Assembly (NCBI GenBank): GCA_963791805.1
Contig: CAWBTU010000004.1
Coordinates: forward strand, 620,001-684,000
DNA length: 64,000 nucleotides
Direction of reading: 5' to 3'
Origin: JACMJL01 sp963791805
GTDB lineage: Bacteria > Bacillota > Clostridia > Clostridiales > Clostridiaceae
A program made the position numbers and the translations under genes. Positions 52,065 to 59,487 of this stretch are shown here, in pieces. The notes under the pieces were generated by a model. The model was not told where the DNA came from. It ran no database searches and saw only the letters and a list, made by a program, of their open reading frames with translations. Within the stretch, counting starts at the first letter, position 1. Each line of letters starts with the position of its first letter.

Positions 52065-53868
52065 CTCTCGGAATCATGAGTGATTATTATAGCCCTACCG
52101 GGCTGGTGTGCTTTGAAAAGTAAATATTATCCAAGAATGAATAAGAAATGTGGAATATAAAGAAAAATGAGCATAAGGAATAGACATAGCTGCCGCTATG
52201 TTTTAAAATAAGTATGTATTGATTAAGCGGCTTGCAAAATCAATTTTTTGAGATCTGACTCAAAAGGCAGATCCCAGGCATCGAGATGTTGTAGCATCAA
52301 GATGCTATAGAGGCGGCAGTACCACATCTTAGTAGAGCGGTGTCTGCCGCTTTCTAATAGAAAGTCTAATTTCTGGCGTTTATTTGAACGCTCTACAGAT
52401 GTTCTTGCATTATATTCTATTTTCCATTCTCGACTATCTCTTGGCGGTATATTTATCAGCCTTGGATTATCCTTCATCGCCAGATGTACGGTTCTTCCAT
52501 ACTTGGAATCAGAACAAGGTTGCTCGCAAGAACAGCCATATTTCCTACTTATCAGTGGACAGCGAAATTTGATACGATGTTTGTTTTTTTCAACACCATC
52601 ATGGTTCATCTGCCTACCGGCTTTGCAGATGGGAATACCATCTTTATTGAGGGTAAAGTCATTTTTATATTTTACCTTGATGCCGCGTTTTTCATTTAAG
52701 TCAATGAAAGGTGTAATGTTTTTGCGTTTAAAATACTCATAAAAAGGCATAGCATCATGAGCGGAATCAAGAAGAACCTTGTTAATGTTGAACTCAGGAA
52801 GAAAACTCTTCATTGGGAAAAAAGCATGAATGAATCCATGAGAATCATGCCTTGAAGCTGGACCAAGCAAAGGAAATACAGGAAGGTCACTCACAGAATC
52901 AGAAGCAACTAACATGTATAGATCATAACCATGATAAAAGCAGTCTCTTGAGGAATCCCAGCCAATGTTACAGTCAGGTTGTGAAAAGAACCTATCACAG
53001 TTGCAGTTAGCAATTCCTTTTGAACCACAGTCGCAGACACGATGTTTTCGCTCCCTTGCGGAAGTAACTACTGGAGTGCCATCACCTGCAAGAGCCAGAT
53101 TTTCTGGAGTGATGAGACCTTTTTGGACTGAAATATTAAGAAACTCATTTTTATAGATATTGAAAAGAGAGCCGTAAGGCTGTTCGTCAATGTTAAAAGC
53201 TGTTCCTTCTAGTTCCTCTAATAGTTGGTCAACTGTTGTTTTTTCAATAGGTGCGGATTTTTGACCCTTCTTTTTAGGTTTCTTAATAGAAACTTTTAAA
53301 GGATGCAGATTGGGAGTAAGATTATTGTTATCGCAATCCCAGAGGCGATCGAAGAAGTCGTAAAAAGTACCCACACCAGGGGTGTTGCCAACTTCAAAAC
53401 CGCTCAAAATAGCATAAAGAGGATTAATCTTAAGCTGTTCAGCCCAGTTAGTAATTGAAGTTACTTTAAAATCAAGCGATAGCAGATAGGAACGGTGCAT
53501 ACAAGAAGGAGTTCTAGGTCTTGGACCGAAAACAGAATATTTGTTTTTCAAATGGTCATCGGTATAAGAAAGATCTAAATTCCAGAAACGATCGATTATA
53601 TCCCAAGTAGAACGAGCAATAGCATCAGGATTAGGATAATATTTGCGAAGCATTTCAACAACAAATTTTTGATAGGCGGCATGACCGCCAGAGTTAACAG
53701 GTAACATAAAAAATTGCCTCCAATCGAAAAATATATCTTGTAAATAAGGGGCGCTACGCGCCACATTTTTCGATATTATTGTCAAGTATTTTTAACAATA
53801 AAAGTGGGGGATTTTAATAAAAAAGGAATCTGAAAGCCAGTTAAATCAAGGCTTGGAGATTCCGAGAG
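52065..53868. mobile_element. insertion sequence with 11-bp terminal inverted repeats
   Basis: CTCTCGGAATC at 52065-52075 is matched by its complement GATTCCGAGAG at 53858-53868, enclosing one transposase gene on the minus strand. The left part (52076-52222) and right part (53786-53857) hold no gene. Target duplications are not obvious; the flanks are AT-rich (TAAT and TATA). It is placed 16 bases before the ribosome site of the ferritin-like gene, between two divergent genes. Confidence 0.82.
52223..53707 (-). CDS. DDE transposase
   Basis: A 494-residue transposase. Candidate DDE residues are in LALAGDGTPVV, KVLLDSAHDAMPF and ARTSVERSNKRQK. Cys-rich segments (HRVCDCGSKGIANCNCD and YGCSCEQPCSDS) suggest a zinc-binding insert. 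It resembles large IS4/IS1182-like clan transposases, though I cannot name the family surely. A frame opens at 53785 with TTG, but the ATG at 53707 has TTGGAGG nine bases before it and is preferred. The reading frame is intact, so the element may still be active. Confidence 0.85.
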   Translation of the reverse strand: MLPVNSGGHAAYQKFVVEMLRKYYPNPDAIARSTWDIIDRFWNLDLSYTDDHLKNKYSVFGPRPRTPSCMHRSYLLSLDFKVTSITNWAEQLKINPLYAILSGFEVGNTPGVGTFYDFFDRLWDCDNNNLTPNLHPLKVSIKKPKKKGQKSAPIEKTTVDQLLEELEGTAFNIDEQPYGSLFNIYKNEFLNISVQKGLITPENLALAGDGTPVVTSARERKHRVCDCGSKGIANCNCDRFFSQPDCNIGWDSSRDCFYHGYDLYMLVASDSVSDLPVFPLLGPASRHDSHGFIHAFFPMKSFLPEFNINKVLLDSAHDAMPFYEYFKRKNITPFIDLNEKRGIKVKYKNDFTLNKDGIPICKAGRQMNHDGVEKNKHRIKFRCPLISRKYGCSCEQPCSDSKYGRTVHLAMKDNPRLINIPPRDSREWKIEYNARTSVERSNKRQKLDFLLESGRHRSTKMWYCRLYSILMLQHLDAWDLPFESDLKKLILQAA

Positions 53869-53898
53869 TATATTAAGTAAGCAAGGGGGGTGAATTTT

Positions 53899-54393
53899 GT
53901 GGGACATTCTTCAAAATATAAAGTAGATAAGCCATATCCAACTGTAGAAATTCAGAATCCCAATTATTACTATGCCTCATTATTGATGGATGATTATGCA
54001 AGCATAGACAGTGAATATACTGCAATTTCTCAATACGTTTTTGGACATATTTTATCAGGTGAGTCAGAAGTAGCAGACGCCTTTTTAGGAATAGGTATTG
54101 TAGAAATGAGCCATCTTGATATGCTAGCTGATGTTATATTAGATCTTGGAGTTTACCCTAAGTTCAGATCAGGTAGTGGAGTAGTTTGGAACAGCAATTT
54201 TGTTCCATATGGAGTTTCAACAACTAATAGACTTGAACTAGCAATTAAAGCAGAATATGGAGCAATAGATCAATATAGAAATCATATCTGTAAGATTAAC
54301 AATGAAGAAATTGATGCACTTCTTGAGAGAATAATTTTGGATGAAGAGTTGCATGTGAAAATTTTTAAAAGCTTACTAGAAAAATGTAGTTAA
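53899..54393 (+). CDS. ferritin-like domain protein
   Basis: A 164-residue four-helix protein with the ligands of a di-iron or di-manganese centre: Glu in SEYTAISQY, Glu-His in VEMSHLDML, Glu in AEYGAIDQY and Glu-His in LDEELHVKIF. It lacks rubredoxin-type Cys, so it is not a full rubrerythrin. GTG at 53899 follows AAGGGGGGTG with good spacing; a GTG at 53890 is inside that site. The IS element ends only 30 bases upstream, so the native promoter was probably displaced. A strong terminator follows. Confidence 0.82.
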   Translation: MGHSSKYKVDKPYPTVEIQNPNYYYASLLMDDYASIDSEYTAISQYVFGHILSGESEVADAFLGIGIVEMSHLDMLADVILDLGVYPKFRSGSGVVWNSNFVPYGVSTTNRLELAIKAEYGAIDQYRNHICKINNEEIDALLERIILDEELHVKIFKSLLEKCS

Positions 54394-54405
54394 TATTTAT
54401 TATTG

Positions 54406-54457
54406 AAAAACTACACAAATTGAAATTTGGCTTAGCCAAATTTTTTGTGTAGTTTTT
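54406..54457 (+). terminator. terminator after the ferritin-like gene
   Basis: Outer stem AAAAACTACACAAA/TTTGTGTAGTTTTT and inner AAATTTGGC/GCCAAATTT around TTA, ending in a T-rich tract. Confidence 0.85.
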
Positions 54458-54570
54458 CTTATTAAATCAATTCTAGTTCGCGACAATATTTTATCAGTTC
54501 ACGCATTATTGTTCTTTTTTTCTATCAAATATGATAAAATAAATATAAAATAAATATGGGAGGGGACAAG

Positions 54571-54822
54571 ATGGAATTAACAAGTATAGATCAATTGCTA
54601 ATGCTAAAAACCCGGCTTAGACGCTCAATAATAGCTGAAAATGAATTTGAAAAAGAGGCTACCATTGTAGAGCTAAAACGTATGTGTTTTGAGATAGAAA
54701 TTGACAATGTTTGGAGTGATTCTCGTGTTGTTTTCTTTGATGATATAAGATGTGAAAAAAGTTGTGAAGAATGTGTTTTCATGAAAAGTACTTATAACAA
54801 ATTACAACTCATAGAAGTCTGA
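54571..54822 (+). CDS. small protein of unknown function with C-terminal Cys cluster
   Basis: An 83-residue soluble protein. The first two thirds look helical and charged (LLMLKTRLRRSIIAENEFEK). The last third has RCEKSCEECVFM, a C-x3-C-x2-C cluster that might bind metal. No family is recognised. A longer frame starts at 54556, but the ATG at 54571 has GGGAGGGGACAAG before it. It forms a single-gene unit with its own terminator overlapping the end. Confidence 0.7.
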   Translation: MELTSIDQLLMLKTRLRRSIIAENEFEKEATIVELKRMCFEIEIDNVWSDSRVVFFDDIRCEKSCEECVFMKSTYNKLQLIEV

Positions 54823-54841
54823 AAAGACTTCTTTTATTTTT
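54813..54841 (+). terminator. terminator overlapping the small gene's stop
   Basis: AGAAGTCT/AGACTTCT with GAAA loop and a following TTTTATTTTTTT tract. Confidence 0.85.
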
Positions 54842-54905
54842 TTATAATCCCTGTTAAATAATCCAAATTTCAGTACTTTAGTTAGTGAAATTATTAGTAA
54901 AGCAT

Positions 54906-54930
54906 AAAAGGTAGTGAAATACTACCTTTT
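54906..54930 (-). terminator. terminator after the kinase-like gene
   Basis: Perfect 10-bp stem AAAAGGTAGT/ACTACCTTTT with GAAAT loop, 40 bases beyond the stop of the minus-strand kinase-like gene. Confidence 0.75.
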
Positions 54931-54970
54931 ATAATATTAAAATATTTATTGATTCATTAAATCCATACTA

Positions 54971-55465
54971 TTAAGAAAAATATTTATTATAAATCTTATT
55001 AGTACACCCATAATCAACTAGCACTATCTTATTATCAAATATCCCCCAAGAACTAAGACTTTTTACATCTCCATATAGCAAATCATAAGTTTCTATCAAT
55101 TTCATAGTGTTACTATAAATTCCATCTTCATCACTAATTCCAAAAAACTTAAAAATATTTTTGTTTTTTTCTCTCCTGTCTTTTGCTAAAGGGATTGCCT
55201 TCCTCATAATTAACATATCCTCTTTATACCATACTACTGGACAAAGATATCTTTTTAAGTTTTCCTGTACATTATTATATATATAGTTTTCTGTTTCACA
55301 TTGCTTATCTCCTCCCTCTGACTTTGATAACTTGATAACGTAATCATTATCAAGTATATATATAATTCTTCCTCCGCCTTCTCCTAAGTATTTAAATTCA
55401 CTGCTGATTTTCCTTTTACTCATTTCAAAAATCTCTTCAAAAAGTTTGATGTCTGATGCTCCCAT
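54971..55465 (-). CDS. minimal protein-kinase-like protein
   Basis: A 164-residue protein with a recognisable small kinase fold. A glycine-rich loop YLGEGGGRIIY (about 26-36), VIKL with Lys45, a Glu-containing helix (CETENYIYNN), a hinge-like MLIMRK, then YGDVKS (Asp133) in place of HxD/HGD and VDYGC (Asp151) in place of DFG. The metal-binding Asn expected five residues after Asp133 is Ser138, and most of the C-lobe is missing. It may be a reduced kinase or a pseudokinase. It lies 157 bases downstream of the Ser-Asp-Arg repeat gene, in the same orientation. ATG behind GGAGGATGTATCAAG. Confidence 0.6.
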   Translation of the reverse strand: MGASDIKLFEEIFEMSKRKISSEFKYLGEGGGRIIYILDNDYVIKLSKSEGGDKQCETENYIYNNVQENLKRYLCPVVWYKEDMLIMRKAIPLAKDRREKNKNIFKFFGISDEDGIYSNTMKLIETYDLLYGDVKSLSSWGIFDNKIVLVDYGCTNKIYNKYFS

Positions 55466-55621
55466 CTTGATACATCCTCCTTTTCAGCTTTTTTATTATT
55501 AAATTAATTGTCTATATAAAATGAGGACAGACAAAAAATTGCCTATCCTCCCTAATACATAAAACAAACTGTCTTAATGTAGCTACTATATGGACTATCT
55601 AGATTTTAGATTAATTATGCA

Positions 55622-56098
55622 TTAAGACCTTCTTCGGGATTTACTTGTTTTGTTGGACTTATTGCTTTTACAATTTTTATTTGATTTATTGCTCCTGTTA
55701 GTTCTATTGCTTTTATTGCATTTATCGCTTCTGTTTGATCGATTACTTCTATCTGATTTATTACTTCTATCTGATCTATCACTTCTATCTGATTTATTGC
55801 TTCTATCTGATCTATCACTTCTATCTGATTTATTGCTTCTATCTGATCTATCACTTCTATCTGATTTATTGCTTCTATCTGATCTATCACTTCTATCTGA
55901 TCTATCACTTCTATCTGATTTATTGCTTCTATCTGATCTATCACTTCTATCTGATTTATTGCTTCTATCTGATCTATCACTTCTATCTGATTTATTGCTT
56001 CTATCTGATCTATCACTTCTATCTGATCTATCAGATTTTCCAGAAGATCTATCTGTTCTGATAGGTTTAGGTGGTTTAGGTGGTTTAATTGGTGACAT
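55622..56098 (-). CDS. Ser-Asp-Arg/Ser-Asn-Lys tandem-repeat protein
   Basis: A 158-residue low-complexity protein. After MSPIKPPKPPKPIRTDRSSG it consists of about eight blocks of three to five SDR triplets followed by one SNK triplet, then a Ser/Asn/Lys/Arg tail ending KTSKSRRRS. It is strongly charged (alternating acid and base) and probably disordered. The start is real: ATG behind AAAGGAGGGCTCAAT. The repeats resemble in style those of spore coat proteins such as CotG, and Ser-Arg-rich proteins are classic kinase substrates. The neighbouring kinase-like gene makes this notable. Function is inferred only. Confidence 0.72.
   Translation of the reverse strand: MSPIKPPKPPKPIRTDRSSGKSDRSDRSDRSDRSNKSDRSDRSDRSNKSDRSDRSDRSNKSDRSDRSDRSDRSDRSNKSDRSDRSDRSNKSDRSDRSDRSNKSDRSDRSDRSNKSDRSNRSNRSDKCNKSNRTNRSNKSNKNCKSNKSNKTSKSRRRS
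55738..56036. repeat. 36-bp tandem repeat array inside the SDR gene
   Basis: On the plus strand, 18-base units TCTGATCTATCACTTCTA and TCTGATTTATTGCTTCTA alternate, giving a 36-base repeat of 12 codons. Two extra copies of the first unit break the regularity. Long open frames on the other strand and other frames arise only from this repeat. Confidence 0.9.
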
Positions 56099-56173
56099 AT
56101 TGAGCCCTCCTTTAGTTTTTGTACTATATAATATTAAAAATAATCTGATTATGTGATATAGTTATTTTTTCAA

Positions 56174-56211
56174 TAAAAAAAAGCCATGGATTACATAATA
56201 GTAATTCATGG
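56174..56211 (-). terminator. terminator after the DUF134 gene
   Basis: CCATGAATTAC/GTAATCCATGG stem (minus strand) with a 6-base loop and a run of T after it. Confidence 0.8.
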
Positions 56212-56245
56212 TCTAATCATAAATCTAACTGCCTGTTTGTTATCT

Positions 56246-56683
56246 TTACTCAGTTTTACATTGCCTTTTGCAAAAATTATTTTTTTTACTACATATCACT
56301 TCTTTTGAACCACAGGAAGGACAACTTAATCTATCTTCATCATATTTTATGTCATAGGCATAACCACAATATTTACATTGATATTGACATATGTTTCTGG
56401 AGTAATTTCCTCCACTGATATGAATTGCTTTTCCTTCAATTAAGGCTAGTGCGATTTTTTTCCTTGCGCTGTCAATAATATTTTGAAAAGTTTGCCTTGA
56501 AATTTCCATTCTTTCAGCGCATTCTTCTTGATTTAATTCTTCTACATCTTTAAGTCTCATTGCTTCAAATTCTTCAACTTTAATTAGTATTTCCTCTATT
56601 TCACATTTCCTTCTACCAGCTGGCACAAAGTATGTATATTCCGGTAAGTTTTCTATTTTTCTGCATTTAACTGGTCTTGGCAT
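56246..56683 (-). CDS. DUF134 helix-turn-helix protein
   Basis: A 145-residue putative DNA-binding protein. The DUF134 start MPRPVKCRKIENLPEYTYFV and the EEFEAMRLKDVEELNQEECA segment are family signatures, followed by an HTH (RMEISRQTFQNIIDSARKKI). The C-terminal 45 residues have zinc-ribbon Cys pairs (CQYQCKYCGYAY and CPSCGSKE). The family is often linked with iron-molybdenum cofactor or NifX-like genes, but none is present here. ATG behind AGGGAGGATAATTT-type site. It is a single gene with its own terminator. Confidence 0.88.
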   Translation of the reverse strand: MPRPVKCRKIENLPEYTYFVPAGRRKCEIEEILIKVEEFEAMRLKDVEELNQEECAERMEISRQTFQNIIDSARKKIALALIEGKAIHISGGNYSRNICQYQCKYCGYAYDIKYDEDRLSCPSCGSKEVICSKKNNFCKRQCKTE

Positions 56684-56813
56684 AAATTATCCTCCCTATA
56701 TTTGTTACATAATAAAGCTACCTTGCAATTTATGTACTAATCTGTGTGATTATTTTTTATATAATTATTAATATTATACCATTGCAGTTCAAAGATTGCT
56801 AAAAAATTAGTTC

Positions 56814-57500
56814 TTACTTTGTTACAATAAATATTTGTTCATCAGCTTGAATTCCCATAAATATAACATCCTTAATATTTTTTATTTTTCTTGTGTTAAG
56901 CTGTGCTCTAAGCCACTGTTCATCTTTATGAATTTCAGTTAAATGAGAGGATAAAGTATTCCCATCAAGTATAAGATCAATCATCATTCCTGGTCTAGGA
57001 TTTTCAATCTTCATATCTTTAGCTGTTACTGCAGTAAATTCAGATTTTTTTAATATACTAAGTTTACCATCTGGCTCTAGCACAGCCATTTCAACATCGG
57101 TAATATTAAAAATATCCTTATTTCTTAACTGCATCAATAGGTCACCCATATTATATCTAGCTTTCTTCATATTCTTATATATTACTGCTCCCTTATCTAT
57201 TATTAGTATAGGTTCACTATCAATTATTAATCTTAATTTGGAATTCTTTAATGTTATTTCTGAAATAACTATGGTCAGTAAACTCCATATTGCTATTGAA
57301 ATAACACCATCAATAATCTTTACACTTTTATCGATAGCAGCAACACCAGCAATTGAACCTATAGTTATGCCTACTACATAATCAAAAAAAGTTAATTGAG
57401 AAATTTGTTTTCTTCCCATTATTCTAGTAAAAGTTAGCAAAACAGCATAAGTAATAACCGATCTAAATATTAGGTTTAAATGTTCATTCAGTTTATCCAC
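56814..57500 (-). CDS. DUF421 (YetF-like) membrane protein
   Basis: A 228-residue protein with three N-terminal transmembrane helices and a cytosolic C-terminal domain. The FTRIMGRKQISQLTFFDYVVG motif and the later 'NMGDLLMQLRNKDIFNITDV.MA' and LEPDGKLSIL segments are typical of DUF421. YetF-like proteins are connected with spore germination or membrane stress in Bacillus; the mechanism is unclear. The GTG start at 57500 overlaps an AAGGGTG site, so the exact start is uncertain. Confidence 0.87.
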   Translation of the reverse strand: MDKLNEHLNLIFRSVITYAVLLTFTRIMGRKQISQLTFFDYVVGITIGSIAGVAAIDKSVKIIDGVISIAIWSLLTIVISEITLKNSKLRLIIDSEPILIIDKGAVIYKNMKKARYNMGDLLMQLRNKDIFNITDVEMAVLEPDGKLSILKKSEFTAVTAKDMKIENPRPGMMIDLILDGNTLSSHLTEIHKDEQWLRAQLNTRKIKNIKDVIFMGIQADEQIFIVTK

Positions 57501-57612
57501 ACCCTTATTGTTTTTATGTATAGCATTTGCATCTTATATGATTTTAATAAGGCTTGTCATCCTATATCTAATAGGATGTACAGACTTACTTTCTATTTCT
57601 ACATTTATTCAT

Positions 57613-57656
57613 AAAAAATCACCCCTAGATTAAAAATATAATCTAAAGATGATTCT
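57613..57656 (-). terminator. terminator after Cys-rich paralog B
   Basis: Minus-strand hairpin AATCATCTTTAGATT/AATCTAGGGGTGATT (with G-U pairs) followed by a T-run. Confidence 0.7.
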
Positions 57657-57697
57657 TGTTTTATTCTTTATTTATAGAAATACTTGCGAATAAAAAA

Positions 57698-58090
57698 TTA
57701 TTCTCTATTTAACGAATGTTGCTCAAGTAATTCATCAAGTATTGTATCACAATCAACAATTACTTCGCATATACAACAAATATTTACGAATTTAAATTTA
57801 TCACAATCTCTAATTATTACAGTGTTATCCATAACAGCTATAACTCTTGCATCTTCAATAAAGCAGTGATTTGCACATGAATCAAGTACAATATCTGCTC
57901 TATTGTTGTCATCATCTTCAGCAATCAATATTAAAAGCTTTTTAATATCCGTTGGGAAGAAAGATCTTCCTCGGCTAGAGCTTCTGCTTCTAGACCCAGT
58001 TCCTGGATCAACAAGAGTTCTTGAACAGCTAGGTAGTACTGGATCAAGATTATTTGAATCACAACAACATTTTTTTCCTGATTTAGCCAT
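57698..58090 (-). CDS. Cys-rich small protein, paralog B
   Basis: A 130-residue paralog of the protein at 51534-51905. The N-terminal KKCCCDSNNLDPVLPSCS is followed by VDPGTGSRSRSSSRGRSF, where the Ser/Arg stretch recalls the repeat gene nearby. FPTDIKKLLILIAEDDDNNR and the same CANHCFIEDARVIAVMDNTV block follow, then a Cys-rich FVNICCICEVIVDCD. ATG behind TTAGGAGATGATAAA. The two paralogs bracket the ferritin-like, repeat and kinase-like genes. Function unknown; a structural role in spore layers is possible. Confidence 0.75.
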   Translation of the reverse strand: MAKSGKKCCCDSNNLDPVLPSCSRTLVDPGTGSRSRSSSRGRSFFPTDIKKLLILIAEDDDNNRADIVLDSCANHCFIEDARVIAVMDNTVIIRDCDKFKFVNICCICEVIVDCDTILDELLEQHSLNRE

Positions 58091-58283
58091 TTTATCATCT
58101 CCTAATTTGATGTAAACAATAACTTTCTCACTAATATAATATACACAGGTTAAAAAAATGTGATTGTTACTCTAGTATCAATAATTCATTTTTATTTATA
58201 TTACTTCGCCAGAAAAGGATGATCTTCCATCAAAACCAATAGACATTTTAGAAAGTTCAAGATTTTTTAAGCTTATCATCTAG

Positions 58284-58319
58284 CTAAAAAAAGCTATTAC
58301 AAATAAAGTAATAGCTTTA
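58284..58319 (-). terminator. terminator after the metallophosphoesterase gene
   Basis: AAGCTATTAC/GTAATAGCTT perfect 10-bp stem with a T-run on the minus strand, 12 bases beyond the stop. Confidence 0.85.
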
Positions 58320-58330
58320 AAAATATTTAT

Positions 58331-59323
58331 TTAACTAATAGGTATCCTACCTCCAAATGCTCGTACTGCAGGATTAGCATCATAATTATATCTATTTATA
58401 TTCCCTAGATAGTAGGCTCCTTTGGATTTTATTAATTTAACTTCAAGGATGCTTTTAACACTATTATTAATACAATTACCCCCTTGGGCAGTTACATATA
58501 CAGGAATAGGAGTATGAGAATCAAGCCAATATACATTATTACTTCTCTGATAATAGCTGTGTCTATGATGAGCTACTATTGCAAGTATATGTGGTTGTAA
58601 ATTGGTATCCTTTAAGATTACATTTTTAAATTCAGTATTCCAGTTAGTGTTTAGTACGTCACTTGGTTGAGGTCCAACATGGAAATGGCCACTGGTAGGG
58701 TAGTAACCAACATGTGGTGGTATATGCATATCTATAATAAAATTAATACTTGGATGTGCCTTTAATAAAGACTTCATTCGGCTACGAATTGTAACTAGCT
58801 CACCATGAAAGTTGGCATTAGTACCCGGTGGATAATATCCATTCATTCGGTACCCTGTATTTATCATAATAACTGCACTATTAAAACCTGCACTATTTAG
58901 ATCAACAATAGTATTTCCATACTTTATTTCTTTATAAAGTACATAACTACGATAACTGCTAAGACTATAGGTACCACTGGCAAGTTGATGATAATCATGA
59001 TTACCTACGTTGCAAAATATAGGAATTTTAGGTTCAGTATTATATAATGTCTTTTCAGTATTATCTACAAAGTTAGGTAAGCCATTATTATAATGAGCTG
59101 TATCACCGCCATGAATTATACAAGCTGCTTCACTGCTAAATTTATTCTGGCGCTTGATGGCAGCTAACATGCCTAAATAATTTTCATTACTTGCATTAGG
59201 ACAACCGATATAACCATTATGACTGTCCCCCATAAATATAATTGAAAATTCATTTTTGTTTTTTATTTGTTTCTTTCTTTTTTTTAAATACTTGAAGCCT
59301 TGCATATTAAGTGGAATAACCAT
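58331..59323 (-). CDS. calcineurin-like metallophosphoesterase
   Basis: A 330-residue soluble phosphoesterase with the complete metal-site motifs in order: FMGDSHNGYIG (Asp-x-His), IHGGDTAHY (GGD), VGNHDYHQ (GNHD), IDMHIPPHVG (His) and AHHRHSYYQ (His-x-His). There is no signal peptide. The substrate is not evident. It is a single-gene unit downstream of the J-protein gene by about 165 bases of AT-rich DNA that contains no gene. ATG behind TAGGAGGATAAGAAA. Confidence 0.9.
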   Translation of the reverse strand: MVIPLNMQGFKYLKKRKKQIKNKNEFSIIFMGDSHNGYIGCPNASNENYLGMLAAIKRQNKFSSEAACIIHGGDTAHYNNGLPNFVDNTEKTLYNTEPKIPIFCNVGNHDYHQLASGTYSLSSYRSYVLYKEIKYGNTIVDLNSAGFNSAVIMINTGYRMNGYYPPGTNANFHGELVTIRSRMKSLLKAHPSINFIIDMHIPPHVGYYPTSGHFHVGPQPSDVLNTNWNTEFKNVILKDTNLQPHILAIVAHHRHSYYQRSNNVYWLDSHTPIPVYVTAQGGNCINNSVKSILEVKLIKSKGAYYLGNINRYNYDANPAVRAFGGRIPIS

Positions 59324-59487
59324 TTTCTTATCCTCCTAAAATGTATTTACACACTGATGAGACACCTAGATGTGTATGTTATGGAGGACATGTTATATCT
59401 TTATATTTTTTTCTTTAACGTAATATAATAATATGACATTTATGAATTAGTGCTCCTAAACTTTTAGAGCCTAGTTATATCTTTATT

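Noticed and set aside
55738..56036. CRISPR-like regular repeat
   Set aside because: Units are contiguous with no unique spacers and lie within a coding frame; no cas gene is present.
55615..56156. Long frames on the other strand (Leu/Asp-rich, Tyr/Phe-rich) and in another minus frame (QIEAINQIEV) over the repeat array
   Set aside because: All are by-products of the 18-base repeat. Only the SDR frame has a proper start with an AAAGGAGGG ribosome site.
58196..58279. 27-codon minus-strand frame ending SSFSGEVI after the metallophosphoesterase
   Set aside because: It has no ribosome site and lies beyond a strong terminator; it could be a remnant but there is too little to support it.
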